From Pleurodeles waltl (taxonomy: Eukaryota; Chordata; Amphibia; Caudata; Salamandridae): a DNA stretch of 64,000 nucleotides. Positions within the stretch are counted from its first letter, which is position 1; every line of letters starts with the position of its first letter. The stretch spans positions 1,311,563,324 through 1,311,627,323 of the forward strand of contig NC_090444.1 in assembly GCF_031143425.1 (NCBI RefSeq), in the 5' to 3' direction. Under the pieces are notes generated by a model, which was not told where the DNA came from, searched no databases, and was given only the letters and a program-made list of their open reading frames with translations. Shown here piece by piece: positions 46,251 through 57,640 of this stretch. A program made the translations under genes and the position numbers.

Positions 46251-47774
46251 ACACATTTTTTGATGGACATGATTCCCTCCCCTCCCTCCTCTTTCCTTGT
46301 TCTTATAGTTAGTGGGCTTAGGGGGCTTAGTGTTAGGTTAGTATAGACTGTTAGTTTAGTTAGTGTTAGTGTGTGGGGGGGTCCTCATTCTTTATATTTT
46401 TACTTATTAAGTGTGTGGGTTCTATGTTGGGATTGTTGTGTGTTTAAAAAAAAAAACTTTAAAAAAAATACCAAAAAAATATATATTTGTATAGGATAGT
46501 ATAGTATGTGTTTAGGTTAGTATGTGTTGTCCTCTATGTGTCCCGTATCATAAGGGGGTGGGGGGAGATGTTTAGAACGTTTAGTTACATGTGATAAGTA
46601 AGTGTAGCTTAGGTTAGTTAGGGTCAGTTGTGGGTAATGAGTAGTCAGGGTAGATTAGGGTAGGTAAGATTTTTCCCTCAGTTTCCTCATCTGTGGTTAG
46701 CATTTAATAAATATTTGGTTACCCCTTAATAGTATGTGTTGAATGGTACTTGATCGTGGGTTTGGATTCCGTGTACATCAATTTGGTACTATAACATCTG
46801 TGTCCTATGCTACAAACAAATCCCAACTGAGCTGTACGATTGGCAGCTAGCCCAGAGGTACCTTGCAAAGTGTCAACCCTTTGTTGCAAATACCAATCAC
46901 AGTTAATATGTATCCCAATGTGTTTCTGTTGATAAGTGTGTTTTCAAAGTCACTAACAGTGCTTCCAGACTTGATATTGGGGAAACACTTTTAGGTCTGA
47001 CTGCAGTGTAATGATCATGCACACCCTTATAAGATGAGTTCTCATTGGCAATCTTGTATTCTTGTCTTCATGACCCTCATAAATCATTTGTGACACAGTT
47101 CGGCATGGTTACCTATTTTTATGTTATCTCAGACACCTTCATTTGTGCAGTTTTTTTAGTGTTTACTTAGATTAGTGTTATTTTTGCATGTTTACAACAT
47201 TTTGTGACCACTATTTGATGACTTAGTTATCCCCTGAGGAAGCATTCTTCTGTCCAACACAGCATGGTGGTGTATGGTTTCTCACTTCATCCGATTTGTC
47301 CCTCAGGAAGGGCAGAGTATGATGCAATCATGGGCACTGTGCAGAATTCTCTGACTACATATTATCAGGACAGTTGCATTGACAAGCTACGTAATTTGAC
47401 AGTAGGCACATTTCAGTTATCTACTTCACAGTTGATATGTCACATTACCCAGAGACAGATTTGTTGTGTAAGTGCTATTTATTGAAACGTGCTGTAGTGC
47501 TAGCTGTACATTGTCCATGATTGTGAGTCCGTTATAGTGACATTTTAAATTGGGATCCAACACAAGGGGTTACGGAAATGCTTTTGACATGCTGGGGTTG
47601 ATGTTTCAGACAGTGCAGAGGAACAGGATTTGGCAATGAGTAGGAGAGAGACAATCACTGGGCTGGGTGACAAGATATACAGTGGTTTGCAGAACAGTGC
47701 TCGAGTAAAGTTGTTGCAAGACTGGCAAGTTACAATGCGCAGGACCTAGGTAAACGTGGGCAATGTAGCAGGGA
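46251..47774. other. 3' flanks of the two Myb-like genes of Harbinger B
   Basis: No coding sequence. AATAAA at 46706-46711 could end the plus-strand gene, and AATAAA on the minus strand (47478-47483) could end the minus-strand gene. Poly-A and TTAGTGTTAGG-rich stretches lie at 46300-46660. Confidence 0.5.
46706..46711 (+). promoter_or_regulatory. Candidate polyadenylation signal, Myb-like gene of Harbinger B
   Basis: AATAAA followed by a GT-rich stretch (GGTT, TATGTGTTG) within 40 bases, about 455 bases after the stop codon. Confidence 0.45.
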
Positions 47775-50238
47775 CTAGTGCTTTCGGGTAATTTTCCTTG
47801 GGAATGTGATCTGTTTCATGTCTTCTTCTTCTGATGTGTGTGTTGCCTGCTTTGTCCTTGTTGTTGTTGGTTGTGAAGGGGCAACACACACCTCAGTGTT
47901 AGAAGACGTAGAGTCAGACATCTCGGTCGCTGCTCCCTGTGAAAGTCTTAAGGGCAGTACTGCAGCAAGGAGGGTCTGCTGGTTCTTGAGAATAGCAGCC
48001 ACATCACGATGGTAGGCAGCCAGGTCGCCCTGAGGGAGTCATGATTGCATTCGTGCATGCAGTGGAAGGTTTGGCGTGCAAAGTGTTGTGGCAACTACCT
48101 TACTGCAGTGGTGAATTCCTTGACAGTTTCTTGTAGTCCATGCAGTATGGATGTTAGGGCTTGCATAGCTGCTGCCTGATCTGCAAATTACATCATGCAC
48201 GAACACACCACCTCAAGACTGGCTGCCATAGTTTGCATCCCCACCTGCACCTCCTTGGCCAGCTCCCGCTGTACTCCAACTACAGTTCTCTCAAAGTTGG
48301 TGCCAGTGTCGTCAGAGTCCTCAGCTGTATTGGAGCTGGCAGGTCTTACAATTGGGGTGGTGGGTGGATCCTCTGCCATGGCTGCTTGTTCTGTGCTCCT
48401 CCTTGTGACTGAAGGTGGGGTCTGGAGGGTTTCAAGGACCTTTTGAATAGTCTCCTGGGGAATGTTTATCTGCTCGTCATCCATGTCATAAGGGAAATCT
48501 GGGACAGGCATATCGGCAGGAGATCCATCTTTCTCTGCAATGAAACAGGGTACAATCAGTGTGTCTGTGTTGTGGCAATTTTGATGTGACGCGCCTGCCT
48601 TTTGATGAATTCACTTTGTGATCTTGTTTTGTGTTAATTTCTCCAGTCCTTCCGATGGGCATTCTTCCTGGCCTATGGCCCACCTGTGTGTCACTTGTAT
48701 GTTATTGAGTTATCAGACTTGTCAGCCTCATCGCCTCTAGGTGTTGATTTATGCCAAATAGAGAATTGCCACCTTCATTTCCTACTCGACCCTCCGTGTA
48801 CATCCACTCTCATGGTGAGACCTTTCACTGGCTGTGGGTGTACTGATGGCCCTGGCAGCACACTTAACAATCTGGACCTGCCCCAATCTCTGATCATTCA
48901 CATCCACTTAAATGTAATTGACATGTGGCATATCCTATGCATGGCAATGTTATGATCCGATATGGATGATGACATTGTTACTGTGTCCTGCTGATGTTGA
49001 GGAATGTGTGTTACATTGGATTGCCCTGATAGTCGTATCAGTGTCCTATTTCATCCTTTGACTGTGCAGGTGTATTTCAGTGACCAGTTACATGTGTCCC
49101 CTCCTCAATGCTGTTGTCAGAGCAGTATGACATTTGGGATGTTGCCTTGTTACCCAGGCACAGGATGGACCCTGACATATGCAGCATGGGTGTATCCTTA
49201 GTGCTGTGTAGCTCCTATTGTTGTTTACATTGGCTGATGTTTGCGACAACTATGGGCATTGACATTTGAGAGTACTGGGGCCTTTGTCTTGTTTCTGGGG
49301 ATTGTTGCAGTTGTCATCCTCACCCCCTAATTTAGGTGTGCATGATCCATGGGGAGGTTACTGCCATTGGCTACTTGAGCTGCACACAGAGCAGAGGTGG
49401 TAGTGGCAACTGTTGTCGCAGTTACATTCCAGTTGTCGGTATGGCTAGAGGATTGCTAATAGGGGGTATGTTGGCTGACGTGTGCTGGGATGTCAGTATG
49501 ACGTAGTGGCCTTCCCTCCTTGCGTGGCTTTCCCTTTGCTCCATCGTTGGCATGACAGCATGCCCCCATGGGACTGTTGTTGGTGTTGTGTAATGGTGTG
49601 CCCCAGGTCTTCTCAGAACGGGCCATGCCCCCCCGTGTCCCTTTACCCATGCCACTCCATGTATTAGATGACTTCCATGCATTTAGTGGTCGGTATCCCC
49701 CCCCCCGGTTGTAGATGACATTATTGCATTTTAATTCCCCATGCGACTTACCCTGCATGTGCGTTGTCTCCTGGTAGTCTGCGATGTCCTGTCCTTGAAT
49801 CCCTGTGACGATCTCCTCAGGGATGACTGCTGCGACCATCTCCTCCATGTGGTCCAGGGCCTCCTGGTGTGCTGGACTCCCACCTCCAGTATGCAGTGGT
49901 GCCTTCCTGTTCCTGCCCATCTTTTCCTTGGTCCTGCGCTTGCAGTCATGCCAGCATTTCTTGCACTCGATGACTGTTCTGCGTACTTCTGCCACACTGT
50001 TAATCTTGTCAACAATTTGTTGCCATATGGCCTCTCTCCTACTGATTGGCAACTTTGATGTGACAAACAGTTGGTGCTGGTGTTCCGTCACCTCTTTAAC
50101 CAGAATTTCCTGCTCCTCTGCACTAAAGCGACATTTTCTTTTCTTCTTAAAAGTGTCCTGGTTCTTGTGTGGGTCCTCCTGGCTGGTTCCTGGTCTGCTG
50201 TCATCTTCCTGGGGTCTGTAGTGGCATCTGGGATCCAT
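47775..50238 (-). pseudogene. NAIF1-like Myb/SANT gene of Harbinger B, about three exons
   Basis: Exon 1 (49752-50238) starts at ATG. It encodes a basic stretch (FKKKRKCRFSAEEQEILVKEV), then a trihelix Myb/SANT domain (SRREAIWQQIVDKINSV, VIECKKCWHDCKRRTKEKM) and HTGGGSPAHQEAL, as in gene 1 of Harbinger A. Donor G^GTAAGT. Exon 2 starts at 48534 after TTGCAG, phase 1, and runs to a TAA at about 48188 with an acidic, helical sequence (ETIQKVLETLQTPPS). The expected helix QETVKEF continues in another frame at about 48100-48170. The C-terminal segment VAAILKNQQTLLAAVLPL lies at 47775-48020. So there is at least one frameshift in the second half. The DNA-binding exon itself is intact. Confidence 0.8.
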
Positions 50239-50479
50239 TTTGGCTCTCCTCTGGTGAAATGGCTGTGTTCGCTGTTTTTTTTTTACGCTATTGCGTCAAA
50301 AAAAAACATCGCATATCCGGTTTGCGGTGTCGTAAATCGACCCACAGTCATTTCCGCTGCGTTAACGTAGTTTTCCTTTATGACTTGACGCCGCAGTGTG
50401 CTTCAAAAATAATGACTCCCACCTGTTGTTTGCGCAGCCGTGCGTCAAAGTATAAATATGACGCCCGCATGGTGCACCA

Positions 50480-50560
50480 AAATGGCGTTAGCCTGCGGTA
50501 ATATTTTTGATGCAAAACTGTGCCGGCGCAGTTTTGCGTCAAAAAGTATAAATATGGGCC
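50480..50560 (-). repeat. Right terminus of Harbinger B
   Basis: The reverse complement starts GGCCCATATTTATACT, followed by TTTTTGACGCAAAACTGCGCC and further TGACGCA-type copies. Matches the left end in the first 16 bases with two differences. Confidence 0.85.
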
Positions 50561-50850
50561 GAAGCGCCTCATATTTTGCAGGTCGGAGAGGTGGCTGTAT
50601 TTCATACAGCACCCTCTTTAAATTCTCAATAATCCACAAATTAAATGTGCATTATTGTGTGAATCTCAATGGACCCTCTTTTTCCGTGATCTTATGCCAT
50701 TGACCAATCCAAGCACATGTATGAAGCCCTACGTTAACCACCATATAATGACCTGGAGTACCTTCAGGAGGCGTCACTTCACCTTCCCTGCTAGGAATAT
50801 GAACCTTTCCTCTAAACAAATTCCATAAGACTTTAAAACATTTAATTTAG
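50561..50850 (-). pseudogene. gag: ERV-2 matrix N-terminal part (gag start)
   Basis: Aligns with ERV-1 9775-10050. The stretch around 50740-50830 corresponds to the ERV-1 TPPEGTPAYIV region in order and wording, but no frame stays open for long. It continues the gag that was cut at 37558, which shows that Harbinger B inserted within it. Confidence 0.75.
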
Positions 50851-51808
50851 AAAAAAATCCACAAACCTTCACTTCAATCCAAAAAATGTTGTACAATTCT
50901 TTGTTTCCAAACAACCACCAATTGCAGCACAGCACCTTGTGACATTGTCCGCCAATAGCAGAGCAGCACTATGCCAACTGACCTATACCAGCACAGCACA
51001 CTGTGACATGGACCTCACTCCTCACAGCAGTTCCCCTCCTTTACAACCTGCACGCTAACATGCTCCACAATATCACATACATACAAAATACAATACAATA
51101 ATCTTTGTCTGCTTCACTAAATAATGAATAGTTCCAGACACACAAGAAAGTTTCCAATCACTTCTGATGAAACCTCAACCTGCGGGGTGTCATCCAGATC
51201 AATACAGCTTCACTCTAATGATTAAGATCGGCTATATCAATCGTGTCACATTCACACAAAGTAAATCCCTCTCTTATTAGTGCTGTTGTCGACGTCTCAC
51301 AATGAACACAACCTCTTTTCAGACAATATAATATGGTGCCTTCTACACCTTTCAAACTATCGGACTTGATAACCATTTTAACTCCTTTATAAATCACCAC
51401 ACTCAAACAATATACATAACAACTCCACAAGACACCATCCAACCTCACAATCACCACAAGCTAAATGCAGACTGCTGCACAATCATGTTTATACTCCCAA
51501 TGCCAATATGACTTTCTTCTCAGTCTTCGCAACTTTGCAAATTCTCCGATTCTGGACATGGGCACTTGGGAACTGGCTCTAAGGACCTACATACTCTCCA
51601 GTATGGTTCTAGTTCTCTGCACTTTGGAAAGAGAACCATTTTTGGAACTACCATGTAATCCAGCTTGGACTATATGACTCCGAAGAATATTTCCTTCTCT
51701 GTTCCGAGGGGTGAAGAGACTCACATCAAATTATTCAAGATCAATTACAGTGTAACTAAATGGTCACATATTCAATCTCAGAGACTAACTCAAAGTTTCA
51801 AAGGACTT
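50851..51808 (-). other. ERV-2 leader, non-coding
   Basis: Related to the ERV-1 leader in patches (for example GACCTATACCAGCACAGCAC near 50980). No gene. Cut at 51808 by Harbinger A2. The primer site and 5' LTR of ERV-2 should lie past the right end of that element. Confidence 0.6.
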
Positions 51809-52030
51809 GGGCCCTCATTACAACCCTGGTGGTCAGTGTTAAAGCGGCGGTAATAGTGCCAACAGGCCGGCGGTAACAAAAATGGAATCATGACCACGGC
51901 GTAAACCGCCAACACGGACAGCCACTTTCACACTCCGACCGCCATGGCGATAGCAACAAACACCATGGCGGTAACCGCCAAAAGCCAGGCGGAAGACAAT
52001 GTACCGCCCACAGAATTACAACCCGCCCAT
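51809..52030 (+). repeat. Left terminal repeat and GGCGGT cluster of Harbinger A2
   Basis: Terminal repeat at 51809-51832, then many GGCGGT/ACCGCC copies (for example near 51846, 51870, 51905, 51967) in about 200 bp, closely following the A1 right end. Confidence 0.8.
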
Positions 52031-52126
52031 CCGCCAGCTTTTCCAGGGCCATCAAAAGCACAGCAGAAACAGTACTTTGAAGGGAAACCACTCACCTCTT
52101 GACACTCAAGGAAGGATTAGGATACC

Positions 52127-52209
52127 ATGGAGCCCCAGCTGCGGGTCCTCCCCATGCTGGTGTATCGGCTCATTTACCAGGAGCACCATGGCCAGCGATG
52201 ACGACCACG
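52127..52209 (+). pseudogene. First exon of the Harbinger A2 transposase gene (candidate)
   Basis: ATG at 52127, 83 bases to a donor G^GTGAGTACTGC. Encodes EPQLRVLPMLVYRLIYQE and a basic end, interrupted by TGA at 52199-52201 (codon 25). Same length, phase and donor context as the A1 exon at 32929-33011. Confidence 0.6.
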
Positions 52210-52647
52210 GTGAGTACTGCACCTAGCACACGGGGGGAGGAGAAAGAGAGTGACACACACACGCAGCACGCAACACCCCCACCACCATACACACCAAACA
52301 GATGCAATAACATTACATATACACCCCGTAACCCTCAGGAATAACGCAAGGACAAAAGGAATGGAGTCAAATTAGAGTAATAATAGAAATATGTACATAA
52401 ATAAATGAACAGTATGCACAATATATACAATGTCTACAATATGAGGGACAATGTCCACACAAAAATAGTCAGTGGCCCACTGGGCCATAACACATAGCCC
52501 AAGTCCACACTTGACTCCTGCCTCAAAATGGAGGGAACACTGCAGGAGCATCAGGTTGAAAACACACAGGCACCTCAGGGGGCCGGGGAAGGGGGGCACC
52601 TCAGCCGGAAGATGGTACAATGCCACTGCTCCTGGAGGGGGCTACAT
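52210..52647. other. Intron-like non-coding part of Harbinger A2
   Basis: Between exon 1 and the repeat arrays. A CA-rich stretch at 52250-52330 and an AT-rich stretch at 52370-52450. No gene seen. Confidence 0.5.
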
Positions 52648-52922
52648 GCCCACTGCTTGGTCCTGGGGAGTGCAAAGCCACAGTCTCTCAAGTGGGTGGT
52701 TTGCCCACTGCTTGGTCTTGGGGAGTGCAAGGCCACAGTCCCTCAAGTGGGTGGTTTGCCCACTGCTTGGTCCTGTGGAGTGCAAAACCACAGTCTCTCA
52801 AGTGGGTGGTTTGCCCACTGCTTGGTCCTGGGGAGTGCAAGGCCACAGTCTCACAAGTGGATGGTTTGCCCACTGCTTGGTCCCGGGGAGTGCAAAGCAA
52901 CAGTCTCTCAAGTGGGTGGCTC
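52648..52922 (+). repeat. Tandem array, 55-bp period, five copies
   Basis: Units start at 52648, 52703, 52758, 52813 and 52868 (GCCCACTGCTTGGTCCTGGG...). Homologous, in reverse complement, to the 64-bp units of A1 (32036-32455), with about nine bases fewer per unit. Confidence 0.88.
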
Positions 52923-52935
52923 ATCCACTGTTTTT

Positions 52936-53560
52936 GGAGGGGGCTTTGTGCCCAGTGTGCTTCATCCTGCCAAGGATAGGGTGAGTGGATGCTTTCTTCC
53001 ACAGGTTCTGGAGGGGGCTTTGTGCCCAGTGTGCTTCTTCCTGGCAAGGATAGGGTGAGTGGATGCCTTCTTACACTTGTTCTGGAGGGGGCTTTGTGCC
53101 CAGTGTACTTCTTCCTGCCAAGAATAGGGTGAGTGGATGCCTTCTTCCACAGGTTCTGGAGGGGGCTTTGTGCCCAGTGTGCTTCTTCCTGGCATGGCGG
53201 GGCTGAGTGGATGCCTTCTTCCACTGGTTCTGGAGGGGGCTTTGTGCCCAGTGTGCTTCATCCTGCCAAGGATAGAGTGAGTGGATGCCTTCTTCCACAG
53301 GTTCTGGAGGGGGCTTTGTGCCCAGTGTGCTTCTTCCTGGCAAGGATAGGGTGAGTGGATGCCTTCTTACACTGGTTCTGGAGGGGGCTTTGTGCCCAGT
53401 GTGCTTCTTCCTGCCAAGGATAGGGTGAGTGAATGCCTTCTTCCACAGGTTCTGGAGGGGGCTTTGTGCCCAGTGTGCTTCTTCCTGCCATGGAGGGGTT
53501 GAGTGGATGTCTTCTTCCACTGCTTCTGGAGGGGGCTTTGTGCCCAGTGATGCAGCACTT
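52936..53560 (+). repeat. Tandem array, 74-bp period, about 8.5 copies
   Basis: Units start at 52936, 53010, 53084, 53158, 53232, 53306, 53380, 53454 and 53528, each with GGAGGGGGCTTTGTGCCCAG. No counterpart in A1, so it arose after the two elements separated. Long open frames here (74 is not a multiple of three) are a by-product of low stop density. Confidence 0.88.
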
Positions 53561-53639
53561 GGGGGGTGCCAGGTCACAGTTCCTGGGTGTCAGAGCCACG
53601 AGATTTGCAGTGGCCAAGATGTATGATACTGTATAGAGG

Positions 53640-56229
53640 CAGGGCTACAGTCCATCCGCTGGAGGCTACGGCTGCACAGTGGTGGTAGTGGCGGTGCTGC
53701 TGGGGGTGCTCCCAGTGGTGGGGGGAGGCTCCAGCCCTTCCCCTGCAGCCTTGGGTATGTACCCACTGGGGCTGCCGCTACTGGCAGTGATGCCACTTTC
53801 AGCAGTGCAGGTGGCAGTGCTTGTAGTGGGGCTTGCGGCTGTGAAGGTGGTGGTGCTGGCCGTGGTGCGGGAGCCAGTGCTGCCAGTTTTGGGAAGAGGC
53901 TCCAGCCCTTCCCCTGCAGCCTCGGACAGCTGCCCACTGGGGCTGCTGCTGCTGGCAGTAAGGGTGCTTGCGGCAGTGCAGGTGGTGGTGTAGGTTGCGG
54001 TGCTTGCGGCGGTGCAGGTGGTGGTGCTGGCCGTGGTGCAGGTGGCGGTACTGGCGGTTGAGCTGGTAGTCTCCAGGCCTTCACCTGCAGGCTCGGACAG
54101 CAGAAGTGCCTTGGTTGCTGTTCTGTGCCCCTTCCTGCCCTTGGCAAATGGTGGTGTCACCTTGGGTCTGGCAGCTGGAGTCTTTAATGTTGCCTTGCTG
54201 GGTGTTGTGGCTCCTTCTCCTTGCTGGATGCAGTCCCATTCTTGACCTTGCCAGGTGGTGGAATCTTCTTGGCCTTGGCAGGGGTTGGTTGCACACTGGC
54301 TGGGCTGACGGGTGCACCTTCAGAGACTCTGACAGCTGCAGAAACCACAGCGTACGTGGACTTGGTGGCTGAGGTGCTGGGCTGGGTTCTGGCCACCCTG
54401 GCCCGAGGTGAAGGACAGGGAGGTAGGGAAGAGGTCAATGTTGGCTTGGAAAAGCTTCTTAGGGACATTGGGGCAGGAAGAGGGTGAAGGTTTGGGAGTG
54501 GAGGAAGAGGGAGTGGTTGTAGGTGGTGTCAGTCTGCTGTGTTTGGGTGCAGGTGCATGAGCTGGATGCTGTTGTGAGGTGGATGGCTGTTGGGTGGGTG
54601 AGTGCTTGCGTTTGGGTACTTTGGGAGGAGGGGTCACAGACACAGTGGGAGAGGACACAGGGGACGTGTGCATGGATGTAGGGGTGGTGACTGCCAGTGA
54701 GGGGTGTGTAGTGAGGGGTGTGCTGGTGATGGAGGAAGTGGATGAGGATGTAGTGCATGCAGGTGTGAGTGGAGATGCTACTGGGAGGGAGGTGGATGAG
54801 GAGGAGGGGGGACACTGCAGAGGCAGTAGATGTTGGTGTGTCTGAATGGGGATGGTGCTTGTGTGAGTGCCTGTGAGATGAAGTGTGGTGCTTGTGTTTG
54901 CCTGAGCCACTTCTGTGTGATGATTTGGGTGAATGCTGGTCTGAAGGTGTGCTTGGGATAGGCTGGGGTTGACGGGATTGGGACTGGGTAGAGGAAGTTG
55001 GAGGGGGAGGCTGGAGACAGGGACAATGGCTGCCATCAGTGAGGAGGCCAGAGCCTGAAATGCTCTCTGTTGGGCCACCACGCCAGAGTGAATGCCCTCC
55101 AGGTATGCATTTGTTTGTTGCAAATGCCTCTCAACACCCTGGATGGCATTCATTATGGTTGACTGCCCAACAGTGAGGGATCTCAGGAGGTCAAAAACTT
55201 CCTCATTGAGGGCTGCAGGGCTGACTGGGCAGGACCTGAGGTGCCTGGTGCGAAGGTACCTGGTGCGAAGGAATTGCCCTCCCTCCTGGGTAAGCGGGCA
55301 CGGGAAACATGCTGAGGGGCTACTGGGAGGCGGTGCTGATGGGGGGGTGGCGGCTGTGCCTGTTGTTGGGGTGGGCACAGAGGTGTCTGCCACCGCCAAG
55401 GAGCTTCCATTGGAGGAGGAGTTGCTGTCTGTAGTATCCCCTCCTGTCTCCATCATGGTGCTCCCCCTGCCCAGCGTCCCACTGGTGCCCTCACCCTCAG
55501 TGGATTCGGCTTCCAGGCCCATGTGGGATGCAGCTCCCTCCGTCGCTGGTGCCTCTGCTCCTCCGCCAGATGATGCTAATGCACACAAGGACAGGGTGAT
55601 AAAACAAAAAGGGGGGGAGAGACAGAGGATACACTTGGTCAATTCCAGCAACAACACTACCGTTGATGTACACAATACACAGGGAGGAGCACTAGGCCAT
55701 GCACTACCGGTTACAAAGATAGTCACCAGCCCATGGGGTACATAGCATAACGCCATTAGCTGCACACCTGAAACAAACAGGGCCCCGCCCAGTAGTAGAT
55801 GCCCACTAACACCATTTTGGTAGGAGTGCTTCAGAGCCTGACCAACAAGGGACCTACCCTGCCATGTTCTCACTGGCCTAGGGGCACCCACAGTCCACAT
55901 CCCCCACCCAGGTAAAACCTTAACGCGCACAAAGTCATGATTCTGAATCTGTACTCACCCCCTTGTGGCTGCAGTGATGCCCTCAAGCGCCCATCCAACT
56001 CTGGGTAGGCCACTGCCAGGATGCGGAACATCAGGGGGGTCAGGGTACGACGGGCACCCCTTCCTCGTTGGGAAGCCAGCCCCAGCTGGGCCTCCGCTGT
56101 CTTCCTTGCCCAGCGGCGCAGGTCCTCCCACCTTTTGCAGCAGTGGGTGCTCTGCCTGTCAAAGACCCCCAGGGTCCGCACCTCCTTGGCGATGGCACGC
56201 CAAATACCCTTTTTCTGATGGGTGCTGAC
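53640..56229 (-). pseudogene. Myb/SANT-like gene 2 of Harbinger A2, exons 2 and 3
   Basis: Exon 2 is 55959-56229 (271 bp, exactly as in A1): GIWRAIAKEVRTLG, HCCKRWEDLRRW, TPLMFRILAVAYPELDG. Exon 3 starts at 55575 and stays open to 54320. Its conserved helix (LLRSLTVGQSTIMNAIQGVE) is flanked by Ser/Thr/Pro-rich sequence. Spliced, the two exons have no stop. A frameshift near 54450 moves the tail to another frame (54184-54468, AKAKKIPPPGKVKNG). A Thr/Ser/Ala-rich repeat tail continues to about 53640. Exon 1 is missing: the sequence right of 56240 runs directly into transposase. So the N-terminal third of the DNA-binding domain has been lost. Confidence 0.8.
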
Positions 56230-56347
56230 CTGCAGGAAAAAGACTGCAGAAAAGGGATTAGTCATACTCATGGCCCACCATATCCCTCCCATCCCCTTAC
56301 GCACATACATTGACCACCATACATACAGCACAGCGACAGTGGCCATG

Positions 56348-57099
56348 GCATCCGGGATATCACAGCCTATGTTCTCCAACATGTTGGCCAGAGTGTTGTC
56401 TGCCCTGCTGAAACACATGTGCAGCTACATCGTATTCCCCCAGGTGGAGGATTTGGCCACAGTGAAAGCTGACTTCTATGCCCTGTGCAGATAGTGTGTT
56501 TGGCGGGCATCTCCCGTGTGAATGCCAAGTATCCTGGCTCTGTGCATGATGCCGTCATCTTGAGGAATAGCAGCATTCCACATGTGATGTCTTAACTCCA
56601 GAGGCACAGGGTGTGGCTAATAGGTGAGCCCATGGTCCCCACCCAGTTGATGTAGGTATATGGGTGTGGGGTTGTCCCTAAGGATGAGTGTATGTCTAAC
56701 AGGTATCCCTTGAATATTTACAGGTGACTATGGTTACCCCACCCTCTCATGGCTACTGACCCCAGTGAGGACTGCCGGGACAAGGGCAGAGGAACTTTAC
56801 AATGAGGCACATGGGCGAACAAGGAGGATCATTGAAAGAACCTTTGGCCTCCTGAAGGCCAGGTTCCGGTGCCTCCATCTGACAGGTGGATCCCTGTACT
56901 ACTCACCCAAGAAGGTGTGCCAGATCATTGTTGCATGTTGCACAACCTGGCCTTGAGATGCCAGGTGCCTTTTCTGCAAGAAGAATAGCCTGGAGATGGT
57001 CTTGTGGCAGCGGTGGAGCCTGTGGACGGCGAGGAAGAGGAGGTAGAGGAAGAAGATGTGGACAACAGAAGATCACTCATACAACAGTACTTCCAGTGA
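56348..57099 (+). pseudogene. Harbinger A2 transposase, catalytic part
   Basis: Starts within MASGISQPMFSNMLARVLSAL (a helix-turn-helix-like segment) and continues through YIVFPQVEDLATVKADFYAL to a TAG near 56493. The segment with the first catalytic Asp (DGTH) is deleted. The next part has NAKYPGSVHDAVILR (second Asp). The intron 56624-56723 (GTGAGC...TTTACAG) joins in phase 1 to GDYGYPTLSWLLTPV and TRRIIERTFGLLKARFRCL (Glu), followed by a frameshift near 56940 and an acidic tail ending in QQYFQ at 57097. It carries the intron and segment that A1 has lost, while A1 keeps the part missing here. Confidence 0.87.
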
Positions 57100-57563
57100 C
57101 ACACAGGTAAGACACTGTAACTTCACTTTCCATTGTAGTTTTGTGTTGGACATTGTACATGGCAGCCTGAATTTCCATATTGTATGCCCACTTGCTGTAC
57201 CCTTTGGCATCTCTATTTTCAGATCTATGTGCCCCACTCTGGCTCCTGGTGTGTTCCCTGCTGCCCTCTACAAGTCATACCTATGTATACCTGACTGCAT
57301 GTATACAGCTTGTTAAAGGAATACATATTCAATCCATTGACAGACTCCACACTTGTATTAGTTACAAGGGTGTTTATTTTTGTGCAAATAAGTGGAGGGG
57401 GTATTGCAGTGGGCTGGGTTGATGATGGAGGAAAGTCCAGGGTAGTGTCCAGTCAATTGGTATCACAGGTGCTTTGTCCAATGGGACATAGGAAGGGGAG
57501 CAATAGCAGTTCAAGGTGGACAGGGTAACAGAGTTGGACAGAAGGGTGACAATAAGGAGAGTC
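57100..57563. other. 3' flanks of transposase and Myb-like gene 1 in Harbinger A2
   Basis: Convergent 3' ends of the two genes. AATAAA on the minus strand at 57373-57378 is the counterpart of 26928-26933 in A1. No coding sequence. Confidence 0.55.
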
Positions 57564-57640
57564 TTATTTCCTGGTGGGGGCCTTGGTAATGTTCTTTGGC
57601 TTCTGCCTGGATCGCAGGGAGCGTTTGCAGGGGTGTATCT
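57564..57640 (-). pseudogene. Myb-like gene 1 of Harbinger A2, last codons
   Basis: Encodes KRSLRSRQKPKNITKAP and a TAA at 57564-57566, matching the basic end of the A1 protein (PPRKRSLRSRNR). The frame is cut at 57640 by the LTR retroelement and resumes at 63935. Confidence 0.8.

Larger units (their letters stand above)
37562..50560. mobile_element. Harbinger B, 13-kb PIF/Harbinger transposon with three genes
   Basis: Termini start GGGGCATATTTATACT on the left and GGCCCATATTTATACT on the right (reverse complement). The flanking triplets are TAA (37559-37561) and GAA (50561-50563), fitting a TAA target duplication with one change. The ERV-2 alignment resumes across the insertion. Contents: transposase (plus), an intact Myb-like gene (plus, 43101-46250) and a NAIF1-like Myb gene (minus, 47775-50238). 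Both termini and an internal site near 42490-42660 are rich in TGACGCA/TGCGTCA. The termini differ from Harbinger A, so it is a separate family with the same gene set. Confidence 0.9.
33343..51808 (-). mobile_element. ERV-2, decayed retrovirus of the ERV-1 family, split by later insertions
   Basis: Two pieces, 33343-37561 and 50561-51808, align in order with ERV-1: env, then protease, nucleocapsid, capsid, the matrix region and, beyond Harbinger B, the matrix N terminus and leader. Reverse transcriptase, RNase H and integrase are missing between env and protease (near 33830-33950), so about 4.5 kb was deleted. LTRs are not in the window. The left end stops at Harbinger A1. The right end is interrupted by Harbinger A2, which sits in the leader. 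Confidence 0.85.

Noticed and set aside
52528..53617. Long open frames on both strands over the 55- and 74-bp arrays
   Set aside because: Repeat artefacts. The period is not a multiple of three, no homologue exists in A1, and they overlap each other on both strands.
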